The position numbers and the translations under genes were made by a program. From Actinokineospora diospyrosa (GTDB taxonomy: Bacteria; Actinomycetota; Actinomycetes; Mycobacteriales; Pseudonocardiaceae), in contig NZ_JAMTCO010000002.1 of the NCBI RefSeq assembly GCF_024171925.1, positions 541,468-605,467 on the forward strand: DNA of 64,000 nt, in the 5' to 3' direction. Below, piece after piece: positions 56,786-64,000 of this stretch. The stretch's first letter is position 1. The number at the start of each line of letters is the position of its first letter. Under the pieces are notes generated by a model. That model was not told the DNA's origin and made no database searches. It saw nothing but the letters and a program-made list of their open reading frames with translations.

Positions 56786-56816
56786 CCCGGCCCGCTGCCG
56801 AACAGGGCGGGCCGGG
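56786..56816. terminator. Strong GC hairpin between dop and pup
   Basis: CCCGGCCCGC and GCGGGCCGGG form a perfect 10-bp stem with an 11-nt loop, 73 bp after the dop stop. There is no U tract, so it may attenuate rather than end transcription. Confidence 0.6.
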
Positions 56817-56966
56817 TGCCGCCTTCACGCGGGAAAAAGCTGCTCACCGAGCGGCGGCCCCGGTGATCGGGGCCGGTTGATCAAGTCCCCGGCGCGGCCC
56901 GCGACGAAAGTCGGTCCGGCTGGGTAGTGTTTCCGGTAGGGCCCCAGTCGACACCGGGAGGGCGAG

Positions 56967-57161
56967 ATGTCCCAGGAGCAGACGCAGCGTCAAGGCGGCG
57001 GAGACGGCGACGACGGCGCGGAGGACACCACCGCGGCCGGTCAGGAGCGCCGGGAGAAGCTCGGCGACGACACCGACGCCATCCTCGACGAGATCGATGA
57101 CGTCCTCGAGGAGAACGCGGAGGACTTCGTCCGCGCCTACGTGCAGAAGGGCGGCGAGTGA
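56967..57161 (+). CDS. pup: Pup, prokaryotic ubiquitin-like protein (Glu-ended)
   Basis: A 64-residue acidic, mostly disordered protein with the Pup helix region [20 protein letters not shown], which binds the Mpa coiled coil, and the C-terminus QKGGE. Mycobacterial Pup ends in Gln and must be deamidated by Dop before PafA can link it to lysines. Here the last codon is GAG before TGA, so the ligation-ready form is made directly. GGGAGG lies 8 nt before the ATG. It is followed 70 bp later by prcB. Confidence 0.96.
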   Translation: MSQEQTQRQGGGDGDDGAEDTTAAGQERREKLGDDTDAILDEIDDVLEENAEDFVRAYVQKGGE

Positions 57162-57231
57162 GGGTCCCCTGCCGACCAGGGCAGTCCCGCGCTCGTCACG
57201 TCCCCGACCCACGACAGGATTGAAAGAAGGC

Positions 57232-58089
57232 ATGGAACACACCTCGTCCCGAGGGCAGCTGGGCGCCTCGCTCCCGGCCGCCTACCTGTCGGCAGGAACC
57301 TCCTCGTTCACCGACTTCCTGCGCGTGCAGGCCCCCGAGCTGCTGCCGGGCGGCCGCGGCGCGGGGGAGCGGGTCGCACCGATCGACGCCGCGCCGCACG
57401 GCACGACGATCGTCGCGCTGACCTTCTCCGGCGGTGTGCTGATCGCCGGTGACCGGCGCGCGACCGCGGGCAACCTCATCGCGCAGCGCGACATCGAGAA
57501 GGTCTTCGTCACCGACGACTACTCCTCGGTGGGCATCGCGGGCACCGCAGGCCTCGCCGTGGAGATGGTCCGGCTGTACGCGGTGGAGCTGCGCCACTAC
57601 GAGAAGATCGAGGGCGTCCAGCTCTCCCTCGACGGCAAGACCAACAAGCTGGCCAGCATGGTGCGCGGCAACCTCGACGTCGCGCTCGCCGGGCTGGCCG
57701 TGCTGCCGCTGTTCGTCGGCTACGACATCGACGCCGAGGACCCCGCGCGGGCCGGGCGGATCGTGTCGTTCGACATCACCGGCGGCCGCTACGAGGAGCG
57801 CGCCGGGTTCCACGCCATCGGCTCCGGCTCGATGTTCGCCCGCTCCGCGCTCAAGAAGCTCTACCAGCCCGACGGCGACCGCGACGCGGCGCTGCGCGCG
57901 GCGGTCGAGGCGCTCTACGACGCCGCCGACGACGACTCGGCGACCGGTGGCCCCGACATGGGCCGCGGCATCTACCCGAGCATCGCGACCATCACCGCCG
58001 ACGCCGGTGCGGTGCGGGTGACCGAGGAGGAGGCGGCCGCGGTCGCCGCCACCGTGGTCGCCCAGCGCTCCGCCCACCCGCGCGGCTGA
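57232..58089 (+). CDS. prcB: 20S proteasome beta subunit PrcB
   Basis: A 285-residue precursor. The propeptide (residues 1-57) is removed before Thr58 in [16 protein letters not shown], which becomes the N-terminal nucleophile. Asp and Lys partners are in [10 protein letters not shown] and [16 protein letters not shown]. The rest matches beta subunits to [13 protein letters not shown]. It forms the two inner heptameric rings of the proteasome. AAAGAAGG precedes the ATG. Followed by prcA after 70 bp in the same operon. Confidence 0.97.
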   Translation: MEHTSSRGQLGASLPAAYLSAGTSSFTDFLRVQAPELLPGGRGAGERVAPIDAAPHGTTIVALTFSGGVLIAGDRRATAGNLIAQRDIEKVFVTDDYSSVGIAGTAGLAVEMVRLYAVELRHYEKIEGVQLSLDGKTNKLASMVRGNLDVALAGLAVLPLFVGYDIDAEDPARAGRIVSFDITGGRYEERAGFHAIGSGSMFARSALKKLYQPDGDRDAALRAAVEALYDAADDDSATGGPDMGRGIYPSIATITADAGAVRVTEEEAAAVAATVVAQRSAHPRG

Positions 58090-58159
58090 GCCGACCCCCA
58101 CCCGAGCTGGTGCACCACCCGCCCCCGTGCCGGACCAGGACTGACGAGGAGCCCGCCCC

Positions 58160-58945
58160 GTGACGATGCCGTTGTACGCCTCGCCCGAGCAGTTGATGCG
58201 CGATCGCTCGGAGTACGCCCGCAAGGGCATCGCCCGGGGCCGCAGCGTCGTCGCGCTCAAGTACGCCGACGGCGTGCTGTTCGTCGCCGAGAACCCCTCG
58301 GCGACGCTGCACAAGGTGTCGGAGATCCACGACCGGATCGGGTTCGCCGCCGCGGGCCGCTACAGCGAGTACGAGAGCCTGCGCCGCGGCGGCATCCGCC
58401 ACGTCGACCTGTGGGGCTACTCCTACGACCGGCGCGACGTGTCCGCCCGGCAGTTGGCCAACGTCTACGCGCAGACCCTGGGCACGATCTTCACCGAGCA
58501 GGTCAAGCCGATGGAGGTCGAGATCTGCGTGGCCGAGGTCGGCGCGACCCCCGCGCAGGACCAGCTCTACCGGCTCACCTACGACGGCTCCATCGTCGAC
58601 GAGCCGCAGTTCCTGGTGATGGGCGGGCAGACCGAGCCGCTGGTCACCTCGCTGAAGGAGAACTTCACCGACGGCCTCGCCCTCGCCGACGCGATCCGGG
58701 TCGCCCTCAAGGCGCTCGGCTCGGCCGCCGCGGGCAACGGCGCGGCAGCCGACACCGGCCCGACCACCGACAAGCTGGAGGTCGCGGTCCTCGAGCGGCA
58801 CCGCCCGAACCGCGCCTTCCGCCGCATCCAGGGCGCCGCGCTCACCGCGGTCCTGCCCGCCGAGGCCCCCGCCCCGGCCGAGCCGGAGTCGCCCGCCCGC
58901 CCGGTCGAGGACGTCGAACTGCCGTCCGAGGACGCACCCGAGTAG
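58160..58945 (+). CDS. prcA: 20S proteasome alpha subunit PrcA
   Basis: A 261-residue alpha subunit: [20 protein letters not shown], the N-terminal gate and helix H0; [39 protein letters not shown] with the pocket lysine that receives the Mpa GQYL tail; and a Pro/Glu-rich C-terminal extension of about 30 residues. It forms the outer rings that gate entry and dock Mpa. GTG start with GACGAGGAG upstream. Last gene of the pup-prcB-prcA unit. Confidence 0.97.
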   Translation: MTMPLYASPEQLMRDRSEYARKGIARGRSVVALKYADGVLFVAENPSATLHKVSEIHDRIGFAAAGRYSEYESLRRGGIRHVDLWGYSYDRRDVSARQLANVYAQTLGTIFTEQVKPMEVEICVAEVGATPAQDQLYRLTYDGSIVDEPQFLVMGGQTEPLVTSLKENFTDGLALADAIRVALKALGSAAAGNGAAADTGPTTDKLEVAVLERHRPNRAFRRIQGAALTAVLPAEAPAPAEPESPARPVEDVELPSEDAPE

Positions 58946-59187
58946 CACCGGTCGCCGTGCGCGGTCGGCCGATAGTGGCCGACCCGCGCGCGGCCCTCGG
59001 CGCTCACCGGTGGGAGCGATCCCGGTCCGGTTCGCGCCGCCGCCACCGCCGATCGCCCGCGACGTCCGGTGACCGCCGATCGCTCACCGTCAGCGCGCCG
59101 ACCGATGTGCGCATGGATGCACTACTCGCTGGTTCCACACGCCGCGCTGGGAAAATGTGCGGATATTCCCAGGGATCGGCAGGAAGT

Positions 59188-59216
59188 TTGCATAATGTCC
59201 GCGCGGCGGGCATAAC
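59188..59216 (+). promoter_or_regulatory. Promoter and possible operator of the LysR-type gene
   Basis: TTGCAT (59188-59193), 17 nt, CATAAC (59211-59216), then 6 nt to the GTG start, fitting a leaderless transcript. AAGTT at 59184 and AACTT at 59214-59218 form an interrupted inverted repeat across the promoter, a plausible autoregulatory site. Confidence 0.6.
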
Positions 59217-59222
59217 TTTGGT

Positions 59223-60182
59223 GTGAGCGAGTTGGAACTCCGTCATCTGCGCGTCATCCGCGCGGTCGCCGACGCGGGCAGCCTGTCCAAGGCGGCCGTC
59301 CAACTCGGCGTCTCCCAGCCCGCCCTGACCGCCCAGTTGCAGCGCCTGGAACGCCGCGTCGGTGGCCTGTTGTTCGCCAGGACCGGCACCGGCGTCGTGC
59401 CGACCGACCTCGGCAGCTACGTGCTGTCCTCGGCGCGCGCCCTGCTCAACGACGTCGACGAGCTGATGGCGGGCATCCGCCAGCGCACCCAGCTGGCCAC
59501 CCACACCGGCCAGGTCCGCGTCGGCGGCCCGCCCGGGCTGATCGTCCCGCTGTTCGCCACCGCCATCGCCAAGCGCCTTGGCGGCGCCGAGGCGACCATC
59601 GACATCGACATGCACCCGGCCGAGCTGGTCCGCAAGGTGCTCGACCACAAGGTCGACTTCGCGGTGCTGGAGGAGAACCCCGGCTTCCGGACCACCCTGC
59701 CGCCCCGGCTGCTGAGCCGGATCATGTTCCGCGCGCCGCTGTTCCTGGCCCTGTCGGTGGACCACCCGCTCGCCGACCAGGGCGAGATCAACCTGGTCGA
59801 GCTGGCTGGCGAGAACTGGGTGATGCCGCCGGTCGCCGAGGGCACCGAGCAGCTCGCCTTCACCCGGGTCTGCGCGCAGCACGGGTTCACCCCGATCATC
59901 AAGCACCAGCTGACCGACTCGACCACCACCCGCGCCCTGGTCCAGGCGGGCGCGGTGACGCTGGCCAAACCGGTCGCCAGGCAGGGCAGCGGCATCGTCA
60001 TCCGGGCCATCGCGGGCAGCCCGATGCGCCAGGAGATCGTGCTGGTCTGGCACGAGGAGAGCGCCCTGGCCGGTGCCGCCGACCAGGCGCCCAAGGCCCT
60101 GCTGGAGGCCTACTCCCAGCTCACCGGCACCAACCCGCTCTTCGCCGCGTGGTGGGCCAAGTTCAACCCGGACGAGGCCTAG
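59223..60182 (+). CDS. LysR-family transcriptional regulator
   Basis: A 319-residue regulator. The N-terminal winged helix is ELRHLRVIRAVADAGSLSKA, AVQLGVSQPALTAQLQRLE, followed by the linker helix. The C-terminal effector domain (about 90-300) has VRVGGPPGLIVPLFATAI, DFAVLEENPGF and LADQGEINLVELAGENWVMP. The effector is unknown. LysR regulators often control a divergent neighbour, but the upstream gene here is prcA in the same direction, and the downstream gene is convergent, so the target is not evident. Confidence 0.92.
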   Translation: MSELELRHLRVIRAVADAGSLSKAAVQLGVSQPALTAQLQRLERRVGGLLFARTGTGVVPTDLGSYVLSSARALLNDVDELMAGIRQRTQLATHTGQVRVGGPPGLIVPLFATAIAKRLGGAEATIDIDMHPAELVRKVLDHKVDFAVLEENPGFRTTLPPRLLSRIMFRAPLFLALSVDHPLADQGEINLVELAGENWVMPPVAEGTEQLAFTRVCAQHGFTPIIKHQLTDSTTTRALVQAGAVTLAKPVARQGSGIVIRAIAGSPMRQEIVLVWHEESALAGAADQAPKALLEAYSQLTGTNPLFAAWWAKFNPDEA

Positions 60183-60191
60183 CCGCCCGGC

Positions 60192-61682
60192 CTAGACACC
60201 GCGGTAGATCGCCAACGCCCCCGGTCGGGCGCTGAACTCGAACTCCTCGGCCAGCGGGCCCACCTCGCCGTCGGTGGCGATCCTGCGGTGCTCGTCGAGC
60301 AGCCGCACCCGCACCGACCGCACGTCGCGCTGCCGGTAGACGTGGCTGGTGACCAGGGTCCCGGCCAGCGTCGCGAGCACGAACCGGGACCGCGAGTACG
60401 GCACGTCCGCGCGCAGGTAGCGCAGGTCGAGCAGACCGCTGTCGAGCGCGGGCCGCCTGGTCGGGCCGAAGCCCTTCGGCTTGTAGGTGCCGTTGCCGAC
60501 GAACAGCATCCACACCAGGTGCGACTTGCCGTTGAGCTCCAGCCGGATCGGCTGGGCGCGGCGCAGCGTGCGGATCAGCGCGATCGCGCCCGCGGGCCAC
60601 TTCGGCCAGTTGCGGCCCTCCAGCCGCTCCCGCAGCCGCACCATCTCCGGGTAACCGCCCAGGCTGGCGGTGTTGACGAACCACCGGTGGGTGCTGCCCT
60701 CGACCCCCGAGATGTCGACGTAGCCGAGGTCGATGCGCACGCCGGTCCCGGTGTGCGCCGCCTCCACCGACTCCGCGGTCGACTCGACACCGACGTCGCG
60801 GGCGAAGTGGTTGAGCGTGCCTGCCGGGATCAGCACCAGCGGCAGGTCGAACTCCGCGGCGACCGTCGCGACCGCGGCCACCGTGCCGTCCCCGCCCGCC
60901 ACCCCGATCGCCTTGATGTCGCCCGGCGAGGTGCCCAGCTCCTCGGAGAGCTGCTCCACCAGGTCGCGGCCGGGTTCGGGGTAGACGACCGTCGCCCTCG
61001 GCCAGGACGCCTTGATCTCGTCGGTCGGGTCCACCCCCGCCGTGCCGGAGTGCGGGTTGACCAGCACCAACAGCCCGTCACCCTCCTCCAGGGCGGCCAA
61101 CCGGACCGACTCGGTGACGTGCGCGGGACCCTCGTGCGTCTTGGGCCACCAGTGCCGGGTCGCGTACGCCGCGCCCACCCCGATGGCCGCGCCCGCCGCG
61201 ATGTCGGTCGGCCAGTGCACCCCGGTGTGCATGCGCGAGTACGCCACCGCCGCCGCGACCGGCGCCAGAGCGATGGCCGCACCCGGGCTCTCCATGGCGA
61301 CCGCGGTGGTGAACGCGACCGCGGAGGCCGAGTGCCCGGACGGGAAGGACGAGCTGGTCGGCCGCTTGGTCAGCCGCCGGTGCTCGGGCAGCAGCTCGGC
61401 CGCCGGGCGCCTGCGCGGGAACAGATTCTTGCCGACGAGGTTCGCCGACGCGCTCGCGAAGCCGATCGCGGCCACCCCGCGCAGCGCCGCGCGCCTGGTC
61501 GGGCCCTTGCGGGCGGCCAGCAGCGCGGCCAGGGCGAACCACAACCTGCCCTTGTTCGCCGAGCGCGACAGCGTCTTGAGCGCGTCGTCGGCCCGGCTCC
61601 GCGACAATGCGGCACTGCGGTGCATGAGATCGAGGTCGACGCGGCCCACCTGGCGCCCGGTCCGCCGGACTTGTCCGAACAT
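60192..61682 (-). CDS. Bifunctional PAP2 phosphatase / diacylglycerol-kinase-family protein
   Basis: A 496-residue fusion. The PAP2 domain (about 25-190) shows KNLFPRRRP (KX6RP), SSFPSGHSAS and SRMHTGVHWPTD with catalytic His117 and His156. The C-terminal diacylglycerol/sphingosine kinase-type domain (about 205-490) has LLVLVNPHSGTAG, IGVAGGDGTVAAVA, IPAGTLNHFARDV and a C-terminal beta domain. It probably acts on phosphatidic-acid-type lipids or undecaprenyl-phosphate derivatives in the membrane. The ATG at 61682 begins before the first helix of the PAP2 part. Divergent from pafA, with 166 bp between starts. Confidence 0.9.
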   Translation of the reverse strand: MFGQVRRTGRQVGRVDLDLMHRSAALSRSRADDALKTLSRSANKGRLWFALAALLAARKGPTRRAALRGVAAIGFASASANLVGKNLFPRRRPAAELLPEHRRLTKRPTSSSFPSGHSASAVAFTTAVAMESPGAAIALAPVAAAVAYSRMHTGVHWPTDIAAGAAIGVGAAYATRHWWPKTHEGPAHVTESVRLAALEEGDGLLVLVNPHSGTAGVDPTDEIKASWPRATVVYPEPGRDLVEQLSEELGTSPGDIKAIGVAGGDGTVAAVATVAAEFDLPLVLIPAGTLNHFARDVGVESTAESVEAAHTGTGVRIDLGYVDISGVEGSTHRWFVNTASLGGYPEMVRLRERLEGRNWPKWPAGAIALIRTLRRAQPIRLELNGKSHLVWMLFVGNGTYKPKGFGPTRRPALDSGLLDLRYLRADVPYSRSRFVLATLAGTLVTSHVYRQRDVRSVRVRLLDEHRRIATDGEVGPLAEEFEFSARPGALAIYRGV

Positions 61683-61848
61683 GATCGTAGATTCAACCCG
61701 ACAGCCGCCCGCGCCGCCGCGTGGGACCGCCGCAGTGGCCGCCCGGACCGGCTCGGTGCACAACCGGTCACCGTGCGCTCGATAACAGAATGTGGACCAC
61801 CCCGAACGGCGCACGGTCCGGTGCGCTCTTTGCGCCTACGCTTAGAGG

Positions 61849-63207
61849 ATGCAGCGGCGGATCTTCGGCATCGAGACCGAGTTCGGCGTGACCTGTACGT
61901 TCCACGGGCAGCGCAGGCTGTCACCGGACGAGGTCGCGCGGTACCTGTTCCGGCGAGTGGTGTCGTGGGGGCGTTCCTCGAACGTGTTCCTGCGCAACGG
62001 TTCACGCCTCTACCTCGACGTCGGCTCACACCCGGAGTACGCGACCGCGGAGTGCGACGACCTCGTGCAATTGGTGACCCACGACAAGGCGGGCGAGCGG
62101 ATCCTGGAGGACCTGCTCGTCGACGCCGAGCGGCGGCTGGCCGACGAGGGCATCGGCGGCGACATCTTCCTGTTCAAGAACAACACCGACTCGGCGGGCA
62201 ACTCCTACGGGTGCCACGAGAACTTCCTGGTCACCAGGGCCGGGGAGTTCTCCCGCATCGCCGACGTGCTGTTGCCGTTCCTGGTCACCCGCCAGCTCAT
62301 CTGCGGGGCGGGCAAGGTCCTGCAGACCCCGCGCGGGGCGGTGTTCTGCCTGTCGCAGCGCGCCGAGCACATCTGGGAGGGCGTCTCCAGCGCCACCACT
62401 CGGTCCCGGCCGATCATCAACACCCGCGACGAGCCGCACGCCGACGCCGAGCGCTACCGGCGGCTGCACGTCATCGTCGGCGACTCGAACATGTCCGAGA
62501 CCACCACCCTGCTCAAGGTCGGCACCGCCAACCTGGTGCTGGAGATGATCGAGGACGGCGTCCAGTTCCGCGACTTCTCGCTGGACAACCCGATCCGGGC
62601 GATCCGCGAGATCAGCCACGACCTGACCGGCCGCAAGCCGGTCCGGCTCGCCGGTGGCCGCGAGGCCTCGGCGCTCGACATCCAGCGCGAGTACTACTCG
62701 AAGGCCGTCGAGCACGTGGCGCGCCGCTCGCCGGACCCGATCGGTGAGCGCGTGGTCGAGCTGTGGGGCAAGGTCCTCGACGCCGTCGAGGCGCAGGACC
62801 TGACCCGCATCGACCGCGAGATCGACTGGGCGATCAAGCACCGGCTGATCGAGCGGTACCGGGCCAAGCACGACCTGGACCTGTCCAGCCCGCGCATCGC
62901 GCAGCTGGACCTCGCCTACCACGACATCCGCCGCGGCCGGGGCATCTTCGACCTGCTGCAGCGCAAGGACCTCGTCGCCAGGGTCACCGACGACGGCGAG
63001 ATCGAGGCGGCCAAGGACACCCCGCCGCAGACCACCCGGGCCAAGCTGCGCGGCGACTTCATCGCCGCGGCCCAGCAGGCGGGCCGCGACTTCACCGTCG
63101 ACTGGGTGCACCTCAAGCTCAACGACCAGGCCCAGCGCACCGTGCTGTGCAAGGACCCGTTCCGGGCGGTCGACGAGCGGGTGGAACGGCTGATCGCCTC
63201 GCTGTAA
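61849..63207 (+). CDS. pafA: PafA, Pup-protein ligase
   Basis: A 452-residue ligase of the expected length, homologous to Dop (55205) but without the Dop loop. [18 protein letters not shown] binds ATP/Mg, the catalytic base Asp57 is in [18 protein letters not shown], and [20 protein letters not shown] and [20 protein letters not shown] follow. A C-terminal domain ends [17 protein letters not shown]. It phosphorylates the C-terminal Glu of Pup and joins it to substrate lysines. TACGCT (61837-61842) ends 6 nt before the ATG with no usable ribosome-binding spacing: leaderless. Confidence 0.97.
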   Translation: MQRRIFGIETEFGVTCTFHGQRRLSPDEVARYLFRRVVSWGRSSNVFLRNGSRLYLDVGSHPEYATAECDDLVQLVTHDKAGERILEDLLVDAERRLADEGIGGDIFLFKNNTDSAGNSYGCHENFLVTRAGEFSRIADVLLPFLVTRQLICGAGKVLQTPRGAVFCLSQRAEHIWEGVSSATTRSRPIINTRDEPHADAERYRRLHVIVGDSNMSETTTLLKVGTANLVLEMIEDGVQFRDFSLDNPIRAIREISHDLTGRKPVRLAGGREASALDIQREYYSKAVEHVARRSPDPIGERVVELWGKVLDAVEAQDLTRIDREIDWAIKHRLIERYRAKHDLDLSSPRIAQLDLAYHDIRRGRGIFDLLQRKDLVARVTDDGEIEAAKDTPPQTTRAKLRGDFIAAAQQAGRDFTVDWVHLKLNDQAQRTVLCKDPFRAVDERVERLIASL

Positions 63208-63250
63208 ACGCGTTGCCGGAGGGCGGGCTGTGCCGGGAGGATCTTCCGGC

Positions 63251-63808
63251 ATGGCCCGCCTTCCCGCTGTCTTGAGCAAGTCGCCGGTCGTGCTGCGCAG
63301 GTCCTCGGCTGCGGACCTGGACGAGCTGCTGCGGGTGATCCAGGAGTCGATCGAGCACCTGCGCCCGTGGATGGCCTGGGCGGCAGAGGACCCCACCCCG
63401 GAAACGGTCCGTGCCCACATCGCCCGCTGCGACGAGCAGTGGGAGGGCGGGGTCGACTTCGCCTACGCGATCACCGTCGACGGGAGCATCGTCGGGCGGT
63501 GCGGGGCCCGGTTCCTCGCAGGCACCAGTGGCGTGGAGATGGGGTACTGGCTGCACCCGGGCGCGGTGGGCCGGGGGTTCGCCACGACCGCCACCGAAGC
63601 GATGCTGGCCGCGGTGTTCGCGCTGCCCGAGGTGGAGTGGGTGGAGATCGTGCACGACACGGCCAACCCGCGCAGCGGGGCTGTGCCGCGGCGGCTGGGG
63701 TTCCGGGAGGTGGCCCGGGTGTCGCCACCGCAGGAGCCGATCACGCCGGGGGAGGACGGGGTCGACGTCCGCTGGCGGCTCACCCGTGCGGAGTTCCTCG
63801 CCCACTGA
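63251..63808 (+). CDS. GNAT-family N-acetyltransferase (RimJ-like)
   Basis: A 185-residue acetyltransferase. VVLRRSSAADLDELLRVIQE opens the fold, YAITVDGSIVGRCGARF is strand 4, and MGYWLHPGAVGRGFATTATE carries the acetyl-CoA pyrophosphate loop (a G-x-G-x-A form of the motif). VEIVHDTANPRSGAVPRRLG and FREVAR complete the RimJ/RimL-type C-terminus. The substrate, a protein N-terminus or small amine, is unknown. The ATG at 63251 has GGGAGG 10 nt upstream; a GTG at 63230 is possible. It follows pafA by 43 bp. Confidence 0.88.
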   Translation: MARLPAVLSKSPVVLRRSSAADLDELLRVIQESIEHLRPWMAWAAEDPTPETVRAHIARCDEQWEGGVDFAYAITVDGSIVGRCGARFLAGTSGVEMGYWLHPGAVGRGFATTATEAMLAAVFALPEVEWVEIVHDTANPRSGAVPRRLGFREVARVSPPQEPITPGEDGVDVRWRLTRAEFLAH

Positions 63809-63845
63809 GATTCCCGTGCAACCGCTGTGGTGGTTCCGGTAGCTA

Positions 63846-63864
63846 CTATCTCCTATCAAGATAA
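63846..63864. promoter_or_regulatory. Candidate operator CTATC-TCC-TATCAAGATAA
   Basis: A 15-of-19 match to the site before the winged-helix regulator at 10795. It lies 38 bp after the acetyltransferase stop and directly before the terminal repeat, so any gene it controls is beyond the window. Confidence 0.5.
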
Positions 63865-64000
63865 TGGGCTTGGGGCTTGGGGCTTGGGGCTTGGGGCTTG
63901 GGGCTTGGGTGCTGGGTGCTGGGTGCTGGGTGCTGGGTGCTGGGTGCTGGGTGCTGGGTGCTGGGTGCTGGGTGCTGGGTGCTGGGTGCTGGGTGCTGGG
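63865..64000 (+). repeat. Heptanucleotide tandem repeat: (GGGGCTT)n then (GGGTGCT)n
   Basis: Six units of GGGGCTT (first unit TGGGCTT) span 63865-63906. They switch without interruption to GGGTGCT, with thirteen full units and a partial one running off the window end. All guanine runs are on the + strand. Confidence 0.97.

Noticed and set aside
63865..64000. Coding repeat protein at the window end
   Set aside because: No start codon with an upstream site leads into the array, and its frames give only short Gly/Leu/Val patterns.

Overview
The window is about 70% GC with dense, often overlapping genes and many GTG starts. It carries mycothiol synthesis (mshC) and a complete Pup-proteasome locus (mpa, dop, pup, prcB, prcA, pafA), so it is actinobacterial chromosome. 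Gene content and style suggest a Pseudonocardiaceae-type actinomycete; the family is an inference. From PAC2/HAD/hisE through trmI, the RecB-like nuclease, mpa, dop, pup, prcBA and pafA, the order follows the pupylation neighbourhood known from mycobacteria. There is no rRNA, tRNA, CRISPR array, prophage or intact IS element.

Layout. 0-11 kb: a stress-type membrane protein, a phosphoribosyltransferase, a STAS protein, and an envelope glycosylation operon (two GT39 glycosyltransferases around a GT2-GtrA protein). Next come a secreted protein, a two-component pair, a Gly/Met-rich membrane protein and a small winged-helix regulator. 11-14 kb: an AlkB-like dioxygenase behind a LexA-type box and a run of small actinobacterial proteins. 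14.6-19 kb: ACC deaminase and a coupled receiver-SpoIIE phosphatase / CHASE3 kinase / receiver operon. 19-27 kb: repeat-rich DNA with a lipoprotein pair, an unusual zinc-ribbon SDR, an enoyl-CoA hydratase homologue and a GAF kinase with a convergent receiver. 27-43 kb: FAD oxidoreductase, a second two-component pair, hrpA, DUF2867, MEDS-ATPase, DUF427, an ion-channel-like protein, a class V aminotransferase, a cytosolic subtilase with a small propeptide-like partner, mshC and an MFS transporter. 43-48.5 kb: PAC2, HAD, hisE, trmI, M50 protease and a RecB-like nuclease. 48.5-51.5 kb: an IS30 remnant and three tandem Pro/Gln-rich membrane proteins. 51.5-63.8 kb: the pupylation locus with a lipoprotein, NUDIX, LysR and PAP2-DAGK genes. 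The window ends in a heptanucleotide repeat.

How it works together. Pup is encoded with a terminal Glu, so it can be ligated by PafA directly; Mpa unfolds pupylated substrates into the PrcBA proteasome and Dop removes Pup. At least twelve genes have a -10-like hexamer 6-8 nt before the start codon, pointing to leaderless transcripts, including dop and pafA.

The most unusual content is non-coding. Four copies of a 143-145 bp long palindrome (19.6, 26.6, 34.2 and 45.0 kb) keep arm pairing by compensatory changes, and three are joined to a ~64-70 bp minisatellite. Six intergenic copies of a paired TTGTCCACA-N11-NRTCCACNGS motif, several followed by a TAGGCTG-like box, form a second family.
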